From contig CAKZTD010000271.1 in the NCBI GenBank assembly GCA_937921595.1, forward strand, positions 1 through 42,552: DNA of 42,552 nt, given 5' to 3'. The notes beneath the pieces are model-generated. The model made no database searches, was not told the DNA's origin, and was given only the letters and a program-made list of their open reading frames with translations. The number at the start of each line of letters is the position of its first letter. Positions within the stretch are counted from its first letter, which is position 1. A program made the translations under genes and the position numbers. This stretch comes from an uncultured Saprospiraceae bacterium. GTDB lineage: Bacteria > Bacteroidota > Bacteroidia > Chitinophagales > Saprospiraceae. Positions 1-9,298 of this stretch are shown here, in pieces.

Positions 1-1
1 T

Positions 2-1495
2 TCCAATTTATCAAAAGCCTTTTCGGCATTACCTCGAAGTACACCAGAAGCACAAGGTGTTTCTTCTTCCGCAATCCTAAATCTCCTCGAAGCTATTGAA
101 AAAAGTAGCCAGGAATTTCACGGATTGATAATTGTTAGAAATGGGAAAGTCATCACCGAAGGCTATTGGTCTCCTTTTGAAAAAGGAATGAAACATACCT
201 TATATTCACTGAGCAAAAGTTTTACTTCTACAGCGATTGGGATGTTGGTCGATGAAGGAAAGTTGACGGTTGAGGATTTAGTAGTTGATTTATTTAAAAC
301 AGATCTTCCTGCAGAGGTGAGCCCGAATCTTGCTGCGATGAAAGTCAAGCATCTACTGACTATGAATACTGGTCATAGCGATAAAACATTGTTTCCAATG
401 CTAAAAGCTAGTGATGGAGATTGGGTGAAAGCTTTCCTAGGGCAAGAAGTTCCTCATGAGCCAGGTTCTCATTTTTTATACAATACTGGAGCGACTTATA
501 TGCTTTCGGCTATTGTACAAAAACTATCTGGCCAATCTACTTTTGATTTTTTAAAAACAAGGTTGTTTGATCCATTAAATATAAAAGATACCGATTGGGA
601 AGTTGATCCTGAAGGTATCAATGTTGGAGGTTATGGCTTGAGGGTTTCTACTGAAGCGATTGCAAATTTTGGACAACTCTATTTGCAAAAAGGGAAGTGG
701 GGAGAAGAGCAATTGATTTCTGAAAAATGGATCGAGGAAGCTACTCGAAAACATACCACTTCGCATGTAGGTGATAGTGATTGGTCGCAAGGTTACGGTT
801 ATCAATTTTGGCGTTGCAAACCAGAACCGGGATTCTATCGTGGTGATGGTGCTTTTGGACAATATTGCATCGTCATTCCTCAAAAAAATACAGTGATTGC
901 CATCAATAGTGAGAGTAAAGATATGCAAGCTTCCATGGATTTGGTTTGGGATCATTTGTTACCAGCCTTGGGGGAGGAAAAAAGTTTGTCCTCAGATGCA
1001 AAAACTCATCAGCAATTGAAAGATCGGATTTCTAAATTGAGTCTTCCAACGACCAAAGGTTTATCCAATGTGCCAACGGTGTCAGAAATTTCCGGGAAGT
1101 TATTTGATTTCTATGACAACAAGCTGAATTTATACACGATGACTTTTACTTTTGAAAATGATAAATGTCACATCAAAGTTCAAGGTAAAAATGGAATTGA
1201 AAATTTAAGTTCTGGTGATGGATATTGGATTTCAGAAACCAATGAAAAAAAGCATCCCGATGGACTTTTTGCAGTCGAAGGAAAAACAAATGTCCTTTCA
1301 AAAGTTGCTGCTTTTCATAATTGGAAAGATGAGAAAACCTTAGTTATTAATTTAAAATTTATCGAAAATATTCACAGCGATCAGTGGACTTGTCATTTTG
1401 TGAAAAATACGGTTCGAGTTTCTTTTATGGATTCGCAGTCTATTTTTGATGCGGAGCAAGAACAACGAGAGGAGGTGATTGGCTTGTTGGGGTAA
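2..1495 (+). CDS. Serine hydrolase, beta-lactamase class C family (5' end outside window)
   Basis: The reading frame is open from base 2, so the start codon lies before the window. The TTG at 125 is an internal leucine codon. The first in-window residues include the LPRSTPEAQGVSS-type motif common at the N terminus of these hydrolases. The S-x-x-K catalytic motif (SLSK) is at nt 206-217, a YNTG segment fits the Y-x-N region, and a GDGAFGQY stretch matches the C-terminal active-site strand. After the catalytic domain comes an extra C-terminal domain of about 150 residues. Family members are esterases, peptidases or penicillin-binding-like enzymes, usually exported; the substrate cannot be told here, and any signal peptide is outside the window. 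Confidence 0.85.
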   Translation, partial: SNLSKAFSALPRSTPEAQGVSSSAILNLLEAIEKSSQEFHGLIIVRNGKVITEGYWSPFEKGMKHTLYSLSKSFTSTAIGMLVDEGKLTVEDLVVDLFKTDLPAEVSPNLAAMKVKHLLTMNTGHSDKTLFPMLKASDGDWVKAFLGQEVPHEPGSHFLYNTGATYMLSAIVQKLSGQSTFDFLKTRLFDPLNIKDTDWEVDPEGINVGGYGLRVSTEAIANFGQLYLQKGKWGEEQLISEKWIEEATRKHTTSHVGDSDWSQGYGYQFWRCKPEPGFYRGDGAFGQYCIVIPQKNTVIAINSESKDMQASMDLVWDHLLPALGEEKSLSSDAKTHQQLKDRISKLSLPTTKGLSNVPTVSEISGKLFDFYDNKLNLYTMTFTFENDKCHIKVQGKNGIENLSSGDGYWISETNEKKHPDGLFAVEGKTNVLSKVAAFHNWKDEKTLVINLKFIENIHSDQWTCHFVKNTVRVSFMDSQSIFDAEQEQREEVIGLLG

Positions 1496-1580
1496 GCTTG
1501 TTTTTTAGGATATTTTTTTGGATTTTTATTTTTGAACCACATTAGTCACATGAGGGGCACATAAGTTTTTTATAAAAAAT

Positions 1581-1660
1581 TAAACTATTATAGACTTTTG
1601 AATGCCATTATAAAAATGAGCGAATGAGTGAATTCATAAAGGAGTGAATGCCCCTTCAAA
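1581..1660 (+). repeat. Dispersed intergenic repeat, GAATGAGTGAAT family, copy 1
   Basis: About 80 bp align closely with 38329-38413. Shared blocks include TTTTGAATGCC, AAATGAGCGAATGAGTG and GAGTGAAT. It lies in the 346-bp gap 1496-1841 between the serine hydrolase and the broken barrel gene. I see no gene or clear terminator in the rest of that gap, which is simple AT-rich sequence. Confidence 0.6.
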
Positions 1661-1841
1661 ATTTAAAAATAGGATAAGGGTAAACTATCATGATTTTACT
1701 CGGCTCAAGTATTGCAAAATAATGTTGGTTTTAACTAAGACAATAAGCATCAAATTTTCATCAAAAAAATGTATAGCAACTTTATAAAATTTAATCATTT
1801 AGCAAATCTTCTTTTTCTTGGTATTGCTTACATGGTTTAAA

Positions 1842-2663
1842 TTAAAAACTATATCCCAAACGAATCAAAGGAGAGAATTCTGACCAGGACCATTCTGAAT
1901 AATTAATGTCAATTTCTTCCATGCTTTCTGAACTAGAAACCTCCTCCATTCCCATTTGTGAAAAAATAGATTCGCCACGATAGTTTTGGATTCTTTTATC
2001 ATTTGAAATAGTTTTCATAAAATAATATTGAATTTCGAAAGAAATATTTAAGCCCATTTTTGATCTGTATTCTGGTTTGATAATGGGACCAATTCCAAAA
2101 CTCATCGCTTTTCCATAGTTAGTGTTGGACCACGTCTGCGACTTAGAACGATAATCTGAGCCTCTATAACTAGAAGAAGAATAATGCTCATCAGTTCCGT
2201 CTAAATACGAAATTACTGCTAAGTCCAGACCAAAGTCAATATTAAATTCATGGTTTAAATGAACACGTTTTGATAAGCCAAGGAATAGATTTATATAATT
2301 CTGTTCATAAACAAAACCTGATTCGTTAATTAGGGTTTCATCTGGATCAATATTGAGTTCAAGTTTTGCATAATTAATCAGATCAATAACGGTTAAGCCA
2401 AAACGAGATCGAATTACAATGTCATTTTTAAACTCCCTTTCGAAGCCCATTCCCACGGAGTAAGTATTATAATCTCTGGTTTCGGAATCACCGCCAAAGA
2501 ATACTATCCGAGTCTTATCATAATACTTAACACTATTAGTAAACACCGGTTTTTAAGCTTCTAGAAATATAGTATTTTTACGTTGACGCTCAGGGTTTTC
2601 AGTTTGAGCAAAAGAAATAGAAATAAAAAATAAGGAGAAGAATAGTGGTAGAAGGTTTTTCAT
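1842..2663 (-). pseudogene. Outer-membrane beta-barrel-like protein interrupted by one in-frame stop
   Basis: The open part (2546-1842) encodes 234 aa of barrel-like alternating strands ending in GYSF, a typical outer-membrane C terminus. It has no signal peptide. In the same frame upstream, an ATG at 2663 begins a good signal peptide (MKNLLPLFFSLFFISISFAQ) and then ...KNTIFLEA, followed by TAA at 2555-2553, three codons before the GTG at 2546. Bacteroidota barrels of this kind usually carry a Gly-Gly here (LEAGG-type), so the stop probably replaced a conserved position. The frame is otherwise intact over 273 codons. It is a recent nonsense mutation, a sequencing error or a readthrough case. 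No FNR-like promoter faces this gene. Confidence 0.7.
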
Positions 2664-2781
2664 TTTTCAAGCTTTATTTGTTCAAATACTTAAACTTATA
2701 GAGGCGTTAGTTATTTTATTTTAACATAATCGATTGTTGTTTTTCAAAAACATCTCCTCTCGATTTTCCAATATTTAAGAT

Positions 2782-2846
2782 TGATATTTCTCAAGCTCTA
2801 CAATGACAAGCGTCATTCAAAGACGATCCTGTTTGTTTTATTTTTA
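2782..2846 (+). promoter_or_regulatory. Tandem FNR-like sites plus -7 box, promoter of the RNase operon
   Basis: Sites TGATATTTCTCA (2782-2793) and TGACAAGCGTCA (2804-2815) have centres 22 bp apart. The second lies in a perfect inverted repeat AATGAC-N4-GTCATT (2802-2817). The -7 box TATTTTTA (2839-2846; 5 of 6 fixed bases of TAnnTTTG) begins 29.5 bp from the nearer centre. It lies upstream of the ATG at 2862, which argues against the in-frame start at 2781. Confidence 0.75.
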
Positions 2847-2861
2847 CAAAAAATAATTCAA

Positions 2862-4274
2862 ATGAAAAAGAAAAAGAAAAAAGCAAAACTTCGATTTTTG
2901 GGAGGAGCAGGGACGGTTACAGGATCGAAAATATTAGTAGAATCTAAAGGTAAACGAATCCTAGTTGATTGTGGAATGTTTCAGGGAATCAAAGCTTTAC
3001 GAGAAAAAAACTGGGAAGACTTTCCAGTAGAACCTTCTAGCATAGATGCCATTTTATTGACGCATGCACATTTGGATCATTGTGGTTATATTCCTGCATT
3101 AGTGGCTAAAGGTTTTAAAGGAGAAATCCATTGTACACCGCCAACCAAAGACTTGACGGAGGTCATTCTAAGTGATAGTGCCAAGATTCAGGAAGAGGAA
3201 GCGGAGCGAGCCAATCGTTATAAATACACCAAACATAAACCTGCCAAACCGCTTTATACGCTTGTCGATGTAGAATTTGCAATGGGGCTTTTTATTACTC
3301 ATAATCTTCATCAATGGGTCATTCTAAATGGTGGGATGAAGTTTCAATTTAGGAATAGTGGACACCTTCCAGGTTCTGCTTTTATTGAAATGAAAATTAA
3401 TAAAAAGGTTTTTGTATTTTCTGGTGATTTAGGTAGAACAAAACCACTGATTCTTCCCAGTCCTGAGTATATAAAATACGCTGATGTCGTGGTGATGGAA
3501 TCAACTTATGGTGATCGTTTACATACAGAAGAAGATCCACAAAAAGTCTTGGGTGATATTATTTGGGAGACTTATCGGAGGAAAGGTATCTTGATGATTC
3601 CGACCTTTACAGTAGAACGAGCACAAGAATTATTATTTCTTTTAGCAAATCTAAAAGAACAAAACGAACTTCCAGGAATTCAGATTTTTCTGGATAGCCC
3701 GATGGGCGTACAGGCCACTAATATTTTGCTAAAACATTCAGACTGGCATTCGCTTTCCAAAGAAGAATGTCTAGCTATGAATAGCATTGCAGAATTGATT
3801 GTTGATGCTAAAGCTTCAAGAGCGGTCGTTGCGGATTCGGCACCTAAAATAGTCTTAGCTGGAAGTGGAATGATTACTGGTGGACGAATTTTACATTACT
3901 TGAGTCAGTTTGGGGATGATCCGAATAATACGATCTTACTGGCTGGTTTTCAGGCTGCAGGGACGAGAGGACGTACCTTATTGGAAGGTGCGAATGAATT
4001 GAAATTCTTTGGAACTACTCATAAAATTAATGCTCAAATAAAACAAATGCATTCGCTCTCGGGGCATGGAGATCAGCAAGATATACTAAACTGGCTGAGC
4101 CATTTGAAAAATAAACCAGAGCAGATTTTATTAAATCATGGTGAGCCACATCAGTCCAATGCTTTACGAGTAAAGATTCAAGATGAGTTAGGTTTTCCTT
4201 GTCGGACGGTTCAAATGGATCAGCGGATTTCTTTTAAGGTGGAAGAGGAGTTGGTAAGGGAGGATATGCTATAA
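2862..4274 (+). CDS. Metallo-beta-lactamase/beta-CASP RNase family protein
   Basis: This 470-aa protein belongs to the YSH1/CPSF-73-like family of zinc-dependent RNases (COG1236 type). It shows the T-H-A-H-L-D-H-C-G-Y metal motif, the ESTYGDR segment, a beta-CASP region and the C-terminal motifs GSGMITGGR, SLSGHGDQ and LNHGE. The frame is open from 2781, but ATG 2862 is preferred: its Lys-rich start (MKKKKKKAK) runs straight into the conserved LRFLGGAGTVTG strand, and the predicted promoter occupies 2782-2846. It heads an operon with the next two genes. The likely role is RNA processing or turnover in the cytoplasm; the RNA target is unknown. Placement under the FNR-like sites suggests induction at low oxygen. 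Confidence 0.88.
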   Translation: MKKKKKKAKLRFLGGAGTVTGSKILVESKGKRILVDCGMFQGIKALREKNWEDFPVEPSSIDAILLTHAHLDHCGYIPALVAKGFKGEIHCTPPTKDLTEVILSDSAKIQEEEAERANRYKYTKHKPAKPLYTLVDVEFAMGLFITHNLHQWVILNGGMKFQFRNSGHLPGSAFIEMKINKKVFVFSGDLGRTKPLILPSPEYIKYADVVVMESTYGDRLHTEEDPQKVLGDIIWETYRRKGILMIPTFTVERAQELLFLLANLKEQNELPGIQIFLDSPMGVQATNILLKHSDWHSLSKEECLAMNSIAELIVDAKASRAVVADSAPKIVLAGSGMITGGRILHYLSQFGDDPNNTILLAGFQAAGTRGRTLLEGANELKFFGTTHKINAQIKQMHSLSGHGDQQDILNWLSHLKNKPEQILLNHGEPHQSNALRVKIQDELGFPCRTVQMDQRISFKVEEELVREDML

Positions 4275-4279
4275 TATCT

Positions 4280-5077
4280 ATGGATAAAATTTTTAAATTT
4301 ATCAGTTACCCAATCATTTTTCTTACTATTCTTTCATGTGGAATTAGTATTTTTAACAATGAAATTTATCAAGATGGAGTATGGGTTAATGCACAATGGC
4401 TTGGACAAGATATTGTTTCCTTGTTGATTGCGACACCTTTACTTTTGATGGCTACTATTTTTATTCAGAAAGATCAACGGTGGTTGATGATTTTAGGAGG
4501 AGCCTATTTTTATTTTGTTTATGTGTATGCTTTTTTTGTGTTCGGAGCGGAATTAACTTTTTTATATCTTTTTCATGTTCCGATTTTTAGTTTATCGCTC
4601 TTTGGTTTGTTCTTTTCTTTTAGAGAAATATTTAAACCAGAACGTAGTTTTTATCAAAAAAAAGATTTTATAAAATACCTGATTATCGCTTATTTATTAA
4701 TTAATGCTTTGGTGTTGTCATTCCTTTGGTTTGCTGATATTTTTGGTCATTTAATTGACCCTAACTATCGTTCTGATACACCAGATGGATCAGCACCATT
4801 AATTATTTATTCTCTGGATTTAGCAATTGTAATTCCCTTAATGATCTTTTCGGTAATTGGGTATTGGAAAGGCCACAATTTTGGCAATAAATTAATAGGC
4901 ATTATGTTGACTAAGACAAGTACAATAGGATTTATGCTAATGGGAATGAGTTTAAGTATGTATCTTCAAAACTTGAATCCTGATATTTCACTAACAATGT
5001 TATGGTGTTTTATTGGATTAGTTGGATTAGTTCTTAGTATTTTGTTTTTTAAGAGAATTGAGACTTTTAATATTTAA
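4280..5077 (+). CDS. Polytopic membrane protein of unknown function
   Basis: The start is five bases after the RNase stop, so the two genes are surely cotranscribed. The 265-aa product is almost entirely hydrophobic, with about eight predicted membrane segments (around residues 5-25, 45-62, 70-85, 90-112, 130-152, 172-194, 203-225 and 233-258). Charged loops are short; one near 155-170 is rich in Asp and Ser. No signature motif is recognised, so no function is assigned. Confidence 0.75.
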   Translation: MDKIFKFISYPIIFLTILSCGISIFNNEIYQDGVWVNAQWLGQDIVSLLIATPLLLMATIFIQKDQRWLMILGGAYFYFVYVYAFFVFGAELTFLYLFHVPIFSLSLFGLFFSFREIFKPERSFYQKKDFIKYLIIAYLLINALVLSFLWFADIFGHLIDPNYRSDTPDGSAPLIIYSLDLAIVIPLMIFSVIGYWKGHNFGNKLIGIMLTKTSTIGFMLMGMSLSMYLQNLNPDISLTMLWCFIGLVGLVLSILFFKRIETFNI

Positions 5078-5125
5078 GTTATTGGATTCAATTAAATTCT
5101 TCAGGTCTACTTAAAATAAAAAATT

Positions 5126-5881
5126 ATGTCCATCATAAAATTAACCAAAGATAATATCGCTGACGAACACATTTGCTGTGCTTTTTCAGATAAAAAATGT
5201 AGTGAAGGATATCAAGCAAAAAAGGATTGGCTCAAGCAAAATTTTAAAGACGGTTATGTTTTTAAAAAGCTTAACGAACGAGGCAAAGTCTTCATCGAAT
5301 ATGTACCAGCAGAGAAAGGTTGGGTGCCGATTGATGCGAAAGGTTATATGTTGATCAATTGCTTTTGGGTATCCGGAAAGTTCAAAGGCAATGGGCATGG
5401 AAAAGCCTTGTTTGGAGAATGTGAGAAAGATGCGAAAGATCTGAAGATGAATGGGGTAGTGGTTGTCGCAGCAAAAAAGAAACAGCCGTTCATGTCAGAG
5501 AAGAAGTTTTTTCAAAAACAAGGATTTGAATTATGTGATACCGCAACTCCATATTTTGAATTATGGTACAAACCTTTTAAAAAGAATGCACCGATTCCAA
5601 AATTTAAAGCTTGCGCAAAGGAAGGAATCTGCGATGTGAAAAAAGGCTTAGCAGTATATTACACCAACGCTTGCCCATTCAATGAGTTTCATGTAAAAGA
5701 GCTAGAACGTTTCGCAACAGAAAAAGGCTTTAAAGTAAAAGTCATAAAACTTGCCACCAAAAAACTAGCACAAAATCATTTCGTTCCACATACAATTTAT
5801 AGCATATTTAATAATGGAAAGTTCGTAACGCAACAAGTCCTAACGGAAAAGCATTTCGATAAATTCATACCAAGTCCCTAA
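5126..5881 (+). CDS. GNAT acetyltransferase with C-terminal YoaP-like domain
   Basis: The N-terminal part (about 1-150) has GNAT features, with the acetyl-CoA loop around GKFKGNGHGKALF and a downstream F-F-x-K-x-G-F-E motif. The C-terminal part (about 165-251) resembles the YoaP domain, a thioredoxin-like fold; YYTNACPFNEFHV places one Cys where a redox or binding motif would sit. The protein is Lys- and Cys-rich and cytoplasmic. It lies 48 bp after the membrane protein gene with no terminator seen, so it is probably the third gene of the RNase operon. Its substrate is unknown. Confidence 0.8.
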   Translation: MSIIKLTKDNIADEHICCAFSDKKCSEGYQAKKDWLKQNFKDGYVFKKLNERGKVFIEYVPAEKGWVPIDAKGYMLINCFWVSGKFKGNGHGKALFGECEKDAKDLKMNGVVVVAAKKKQPFMSEKKFFQKQGFELCDTATPYFELWYKPFKKNAPIPKFKACAKEGICDVKKGLAVYYTNACPFNEFHVKELERFATEKGFKVKVIKLATKKLAQNHFVPHTIYSIFNNGKFVTQQVLTEKHFDKFIPSP

Positions 5882-5900
5882 GCAATGACTTCTTAGCCAT

Positions 5901-6608
5901 TCACTCCTCACTCCTCACTCCTGCTAACGCATTACTATGCAAGATTTCCCCATCTGCCATTTCAATTATCCGGTCTGTCTTCTTAGCAAAATCCATATCA
6001 TGCGTCACGATCAATAAAGACAAGTTTTTCTCCACACTCAAGTCTTTAAAAATATTAAAAACATTCTCCGCATTTTTACTATCCAGATTCCCTGTCGGTT
6101 CATCGCCCATGATAATCTTAGGATTATTGATCAAAGCCCTGGCGATAGATACTCGTTGCTTTTGACCACCCGAAATCATAGATGCTTTTTTATGAGCTTG
6201 ATCTTTAATACCTAGGAGGTCCAGTTTCTCCATCGCATCCATTTTGATTTGCTTATAACTTTTAGTACCCAATTTTCGCGCAGGTAGCATGACATTATCT
6301 AGGACCGAAAACTCAGGCAGTAGATAATGAAACTGAAAAACAAAGCCAATCTGTTGATTTCTAATATAAGCCAATTCCGCTCTAGGACGACCAGTAACTT
6401 TTGTATTATTCAATAATAATTCACCTTCGTAATCCGTATCCATGGTAGAAAGAATATATAAAAGCGTTGACTTTCCACAACCCGATTTCCCCATGATCGA
6501 AGTAAACTCCCCAGGTCGAATCCCAAAACTAATGTCTTTCAATACATGAAAAAGAACCGGATTCCGAAAATACTTATTGACTTTTTTTGCTTCTAAAATA
6601 TATTCCAT
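5901..6608 (-). CDS. ABC transporter ATP-binding protein, MacB/LolD type
   Basis: The 235-aa protein carries Walker A GKSGCGKST (about 40-48), a Q-loop near FVFQFHYLLPEF, the signature SGGQKQRVSIARAL, Walker B IIMGDEPTG and an H-loop in VTHDMDFA. The sequence is of the LolD/MacB/FtsE class. It is the last gene of a three-gene minus-strand unit, 132 bp after the permease. It should energise the FtsX-type permease 6741-8003. The trailing bases hold ACTCCTCACTCC tracts related to the dispersed repeats. Confidence 0.9.
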   Translation of the reverse strand: MEYILEAKKVNKYFRNPVLFHVLKDISFGIRPGEFTSIMGKSGCGKSTLLYILSTMDTDYEGELLLNNTKVTGRPRAELAYIRNQQIGFVFQFHYLLPEFSVLDNVMLPARKLGTKSYKQIKMDAMEKLDLLGIKDQAHKKASMISGGQKQRVSIARALINNPKIIMGDEPTGNLDSKNAENVFNIFKDLSVEKNLSLLIVTHDMDFAKKTDRIIEMADGEILHSNALAGVRSEE

Positions 6609-6740
6609 ACTATCATTTTTTATTTTTAATAACCCTCACTCCTTTTCACTATCGACGCAGTCTATCTATCCTTATTCTGAAGGAATCGATCTCTATTTTT
6701 CTTTAGAAAAATCTATCTCTATTTCGACGAAGGAGTGATC

Positions 6741-8003
6741 CTACTGCCCCCGAATAATCTCTACCGGATCAATCTTCTGCGCCTTCCTAGCCGGCAAGTA
6801 TCCCGCAAGAAAAGTCGAAACCATTGCAAAAATAATTCCTGTGATGTAAAAGTTAGGATCAAAATTTACAGGATAGGTAGTAATCGTTGGTAAGGCCTCT
6901 GTTTCGAATGGTGCCTGAGAAATCAAGACCGAAACAACATAACCGATAAGTAAACCAAGGATGCCACCAACCAATCCAATAATTACAGCTTGACTAATGA
7001 AAATCATTTTGACATCGAAACCTGAAAAACCAGTCGCTTTTAAAATCGCAATGTCATTCATCTTTTCGTAGATAAGCATATTGAGGATATTATAAATTCC
7101 AAAACCAGCAACGATCAATAGCGTGATGGATACAGAATAAGAAATCAAATTCCGTATACTCGTTCCCGTTTCAAATTGAGCATTGGCTGTTTTAGCATCA
7201 ATGGCAGTCAAATTAAATTGCCGACCAATTGCCTCAGACATCTCGAATGCATTTTCCATATCCCAAAGTTTAATATTGATATCCGTGATGTAACTATTCC
7301 CTTCGCCCAACAATTGTTGTGCAGTTTTTAGATTGACATAACTTTGAATGTTATCAATATCACCAAGGCCACTTTGAAAAATTCCTACAATTTTTAAAGG
7401 AAAAATTCCACCAGTTGTGGTACTCACCTGAATTCGATCTCCCGTAGAAAGAGACATCTTATCAGCGATTCCTGCACCGATCAATATTCCATTCCTTGTT
7501 TTAATCAAATCCTCTGGACGACCTTCGATGATGTAATTGTCAAAATTAAAAAGCCGAACTTCTTCGAGAGGATGAATGCCATTGATGACACCATTGAGTT
7601 CATTGGAACCAGCGAGATAAAATACTTTAGCAACTATTTGAGGACTAATTCCTTTCACCCGAGGATCATCTTTGAGATGACTGATCAAAGGTAAAGCATT
7701 ATGGATTCGAAGTTGACTTTTTTTAGGTTTTACCGAATGAACTACATTGAGACTTTGTTGGATTTTTTGATGTAAATCTACTGGTTGTTTTTCACTAGGT
7801 TTGATTTCATTATAAAGATGAATGTGAGGTGTTCTGTTGAGGATAAGATCGTCGAGCATGCCATTGAGTCCCGTCATAAAACTCATCATAATAATATAAG
7901 TCCCAATGCCAAAAGTAACGCCTAGGGTTGCCGTTCCAGTTTGTTTTATTCTGGAACTTAAATGCGTCCGAGTAATATCGAAAATGACTTTAAATTTGTA
8001 CAT
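6741..8003 (-). CDS. FtsX-family ABC permease, MacB/LolC-like
   Basis: The 420-aa protein has the standard layout: one N-terminal membrane segment (about 20-45), a large periplasmic MacB core domain (about 50-270), and three C-terminal membrane segments (about 285-310, 330-360, 385-410). It ends in ARKAQKIDPVEIIRGQ, the usual C terminus of FtsX permeases. It starts three bases after the adaptor stop, so translation is closely linked. With the adaptor and ATPase it forms a tripartite mechanotransmission-type transporter. The cargo (lipoprotein, lipid, peptide or drug) cannot be read from sequence. Confidence 0.88.
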   Translation of the reverse strand: MYKFKVIFDITRTHLSSRIKQTGTATLGVTFGIGTYIIMMSFMTGLNGMLDDLILNRTPHIHLYNEIKPSEKQPVDLHQKIQQSLNVVHSVKPKKSQLRIHNALPLISHLKDDPRVKGISPQIVAKVFYLAGSNELNGVINGIHPLEEVRLFNFDNYIIEGRPEDLIKTRNGILIGAGIADKMSLSTGDRIQVSTTTGGIFPLKIVGIFQSGLGDIDNIQSYVNLKTAQQLLGEGNSYITDINIKLWDMENAFEMSEAIGRQFNLTAIDAKTANAQFETGTSIRNLISYSVSITLLIVAGFGIYNILNMLIYEKMNDIAILKATGFSGFDVKMIFISQAVIIGLVGGILGLLIGYVVSVLISQAPFETEALPTITTYPVNFDPNFYITGIIFAMVSTFLAGYLPARKAQKIDPVEIIRGQ

Positions 8004-8006
8004 TAT

Positions 8007-9101
8007 CTAAGGTTTTAGGATATGAGTACTCGTATCAATTCCGCTAAGTATTTCAACACGATCCATTGTTTTTATTCCTGGTTTGACAATCGTTTCTCCG
8101 TCTACGGTCTTTACTTTTTGATTGTCGATGAGATATTCCATAGGAATAGAAATGACATTTTCTTTTTGAGCATAGATGATGTTTGCTTCACCTGAAAGAC
8201 CAGCGTATAGGACTTTGGGAGCCTGATCAAATTGACCTTCTACTTTAAAAGTTTGTGTCCGTTCATCTTTTTGCGGAAATATCTTTGTAATCTTTCCTTC
8301 AAATACTTCACCTTGATAAGCATCGAGAGTAATCAAGATTTGTTGACCAATAATTACTTTTGAGATATCCACTTCATCAATTCGCATATCGATCAGAAAG
8401 CGATCACTTTTTCCAATTTTTGCTAAAGGCTCTTGAGGACTGATTAGCTCTCCTTCATTTTTTAAGAGAGAATAAACCATCCCATCCATCTTAGCTTTGA
8501 TTAGATAATCATTGAAATCTGATTGAGCTTTCTTTAATGCGTTTTGAGATTTTTTATAATTGTTTTCAAGTTCAACTTCTGTTTGCTTGAATTTCTTTTT
8601 CAAACCAGCAATCTTCTTTTTGGTTAGCTCAAATTTTAATTGTTTATTTTCTAGTTCAGAACGAGAACCAATACTTTGATTCCATAAGTTTTTTTGTCTA
8701 AAGTAATTTAGGGAATCCAATCGGACTTGTTCTTCAAGTTGTTCAATTTCGTTGTTGATACTGGAAAGTGTATTACTGGTTCCGTAATATTTTTCTCGAG
8801 CTAGTTCAACACTAAGTCGTGCGTTGTCTCGGTTGATTACTGGATTTGTGGTTGTGACTTTAGCTAATATTTGACCTTTCTTGATTTCATCACCTTCATC
8901 AATGAATACCTTTTCTAGAATACCTGAAGTGCTGGTGTATACTAGGTAATCATCTTCTGGTTGGATGCTGACAGAAGCATAAATAGACTCGGTAAGGTCA
9001 CTAATTTGAGGTCTGATTTCTTCTTGTTTTTCAGTACAAGCAGTGATAACCAATAAACTAACGAGTATAAAAATGTAGGGTTTTAATATTGTCTTTTTCA
9101 T
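8007..9101 (-). CDS. HlyD/MacA-type periplasmic adaptor, predicted lipoprotein
   Basis: ATG 9101 is chosen: it gives MKKTILKPYIFILVSLLVITAC, a lipoprotein signal with the lipobox Cys at residue 22. The longer frame to 9191 would run through the two FNR-like sites. The 364-aa product has lipoyl-type half-motifs around ILEKVFIDEGDEIKKGQILAKV and LKNEGELISPQEPLAKI. A helical hairpin rich in Lys, Glu and Leu lies between them (about 85-205), followed by a beta-barrel domain. It links the inner-membrane permease to the outer membrane or delivers substrate to it. It is the first gene of the exporter operon, predicted to be under the tandem sites at 9157-9190. Confidence 0.87.
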   Translation of the reverse strand: MKKTILKPYIFILVSLLVITACTEKQEEIRPQISDLTESIYASVSIQPEDDYLVYTSTSGILEKVFIDEGDEIKKGQILAKVTTTNPVINRDNARLSVELAREKYYGTSNTLSSINNEIEQLEEQVRLDSLNYFRQKNLWNQSIGSRSELENKQLKFELTKKKIAGLKKKFKQTEVELENNYKKSQNALKKAQSDFNDYLIKAKMDGMVYSLLKNEGELISPQEPLAKIGKSDRFLIDMRIDEVDISKVIIGQQILITLDAYQGEVFEGKITKIFPQKDERTQTFKVEGQFDQAPKVLYAGLSGEANIIYAQKENVISIPMEYLIDNQKVKTVDGETIVKPGIKTMDRVEILSGIDTSTHILKP

Positions 9102-9125
9102 AATGGAATGATGCGTTTCTAATGA

Positions 9126-9221
9126 CAAATATCCTACAATTAAAGTCTCTCGAGACTGATTAATATCAAGTCTGTCAATGATTAATGTCAATTTTTATAC
9201 TCTTTAAAAAAATGATCTTAG
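9126..9221. promoter_or_regulatory. Divergent promoter region with a shared pair of FNR-like sites
   Basis: Sites TGATTAATATCA (9157-9168) and TGATTAATGTCA (9179-9190) have centres 22 bp apart. On the minus strand the -7 box GATATTTG (9133-9126; 5 of 6) begins 29.5 bp from the nearer centre and serves the exporter operon. On the plus strand GATCTTAG (9214-9221; only 4 of 6) is at the same offset for the flavodoxin-like gene. A partial third site (TGACAAATATCC) overlaps the minus -7 box. Confidence 0.72.
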
Positions 9222-9298
9222 AATACAAAATTTAAACAAGTTCCTAAATACAGCAAAGGGATATTCAACCCTTTGTGAGTTTCTTGGCCTAAAAACAG

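Noticed and set aside
2781-2861. Upstream extension of the beta-CASP RNase
   Set aside because: It would put the paired sites and -7 box inside the coding region and adds residues not expected before the conserved first strand.
9102-9191. N-terminal extension of the HlyD-like adaptor
   Set aside because: It would place residues before the lipoprotein signal and cover the paired regulatory sites.
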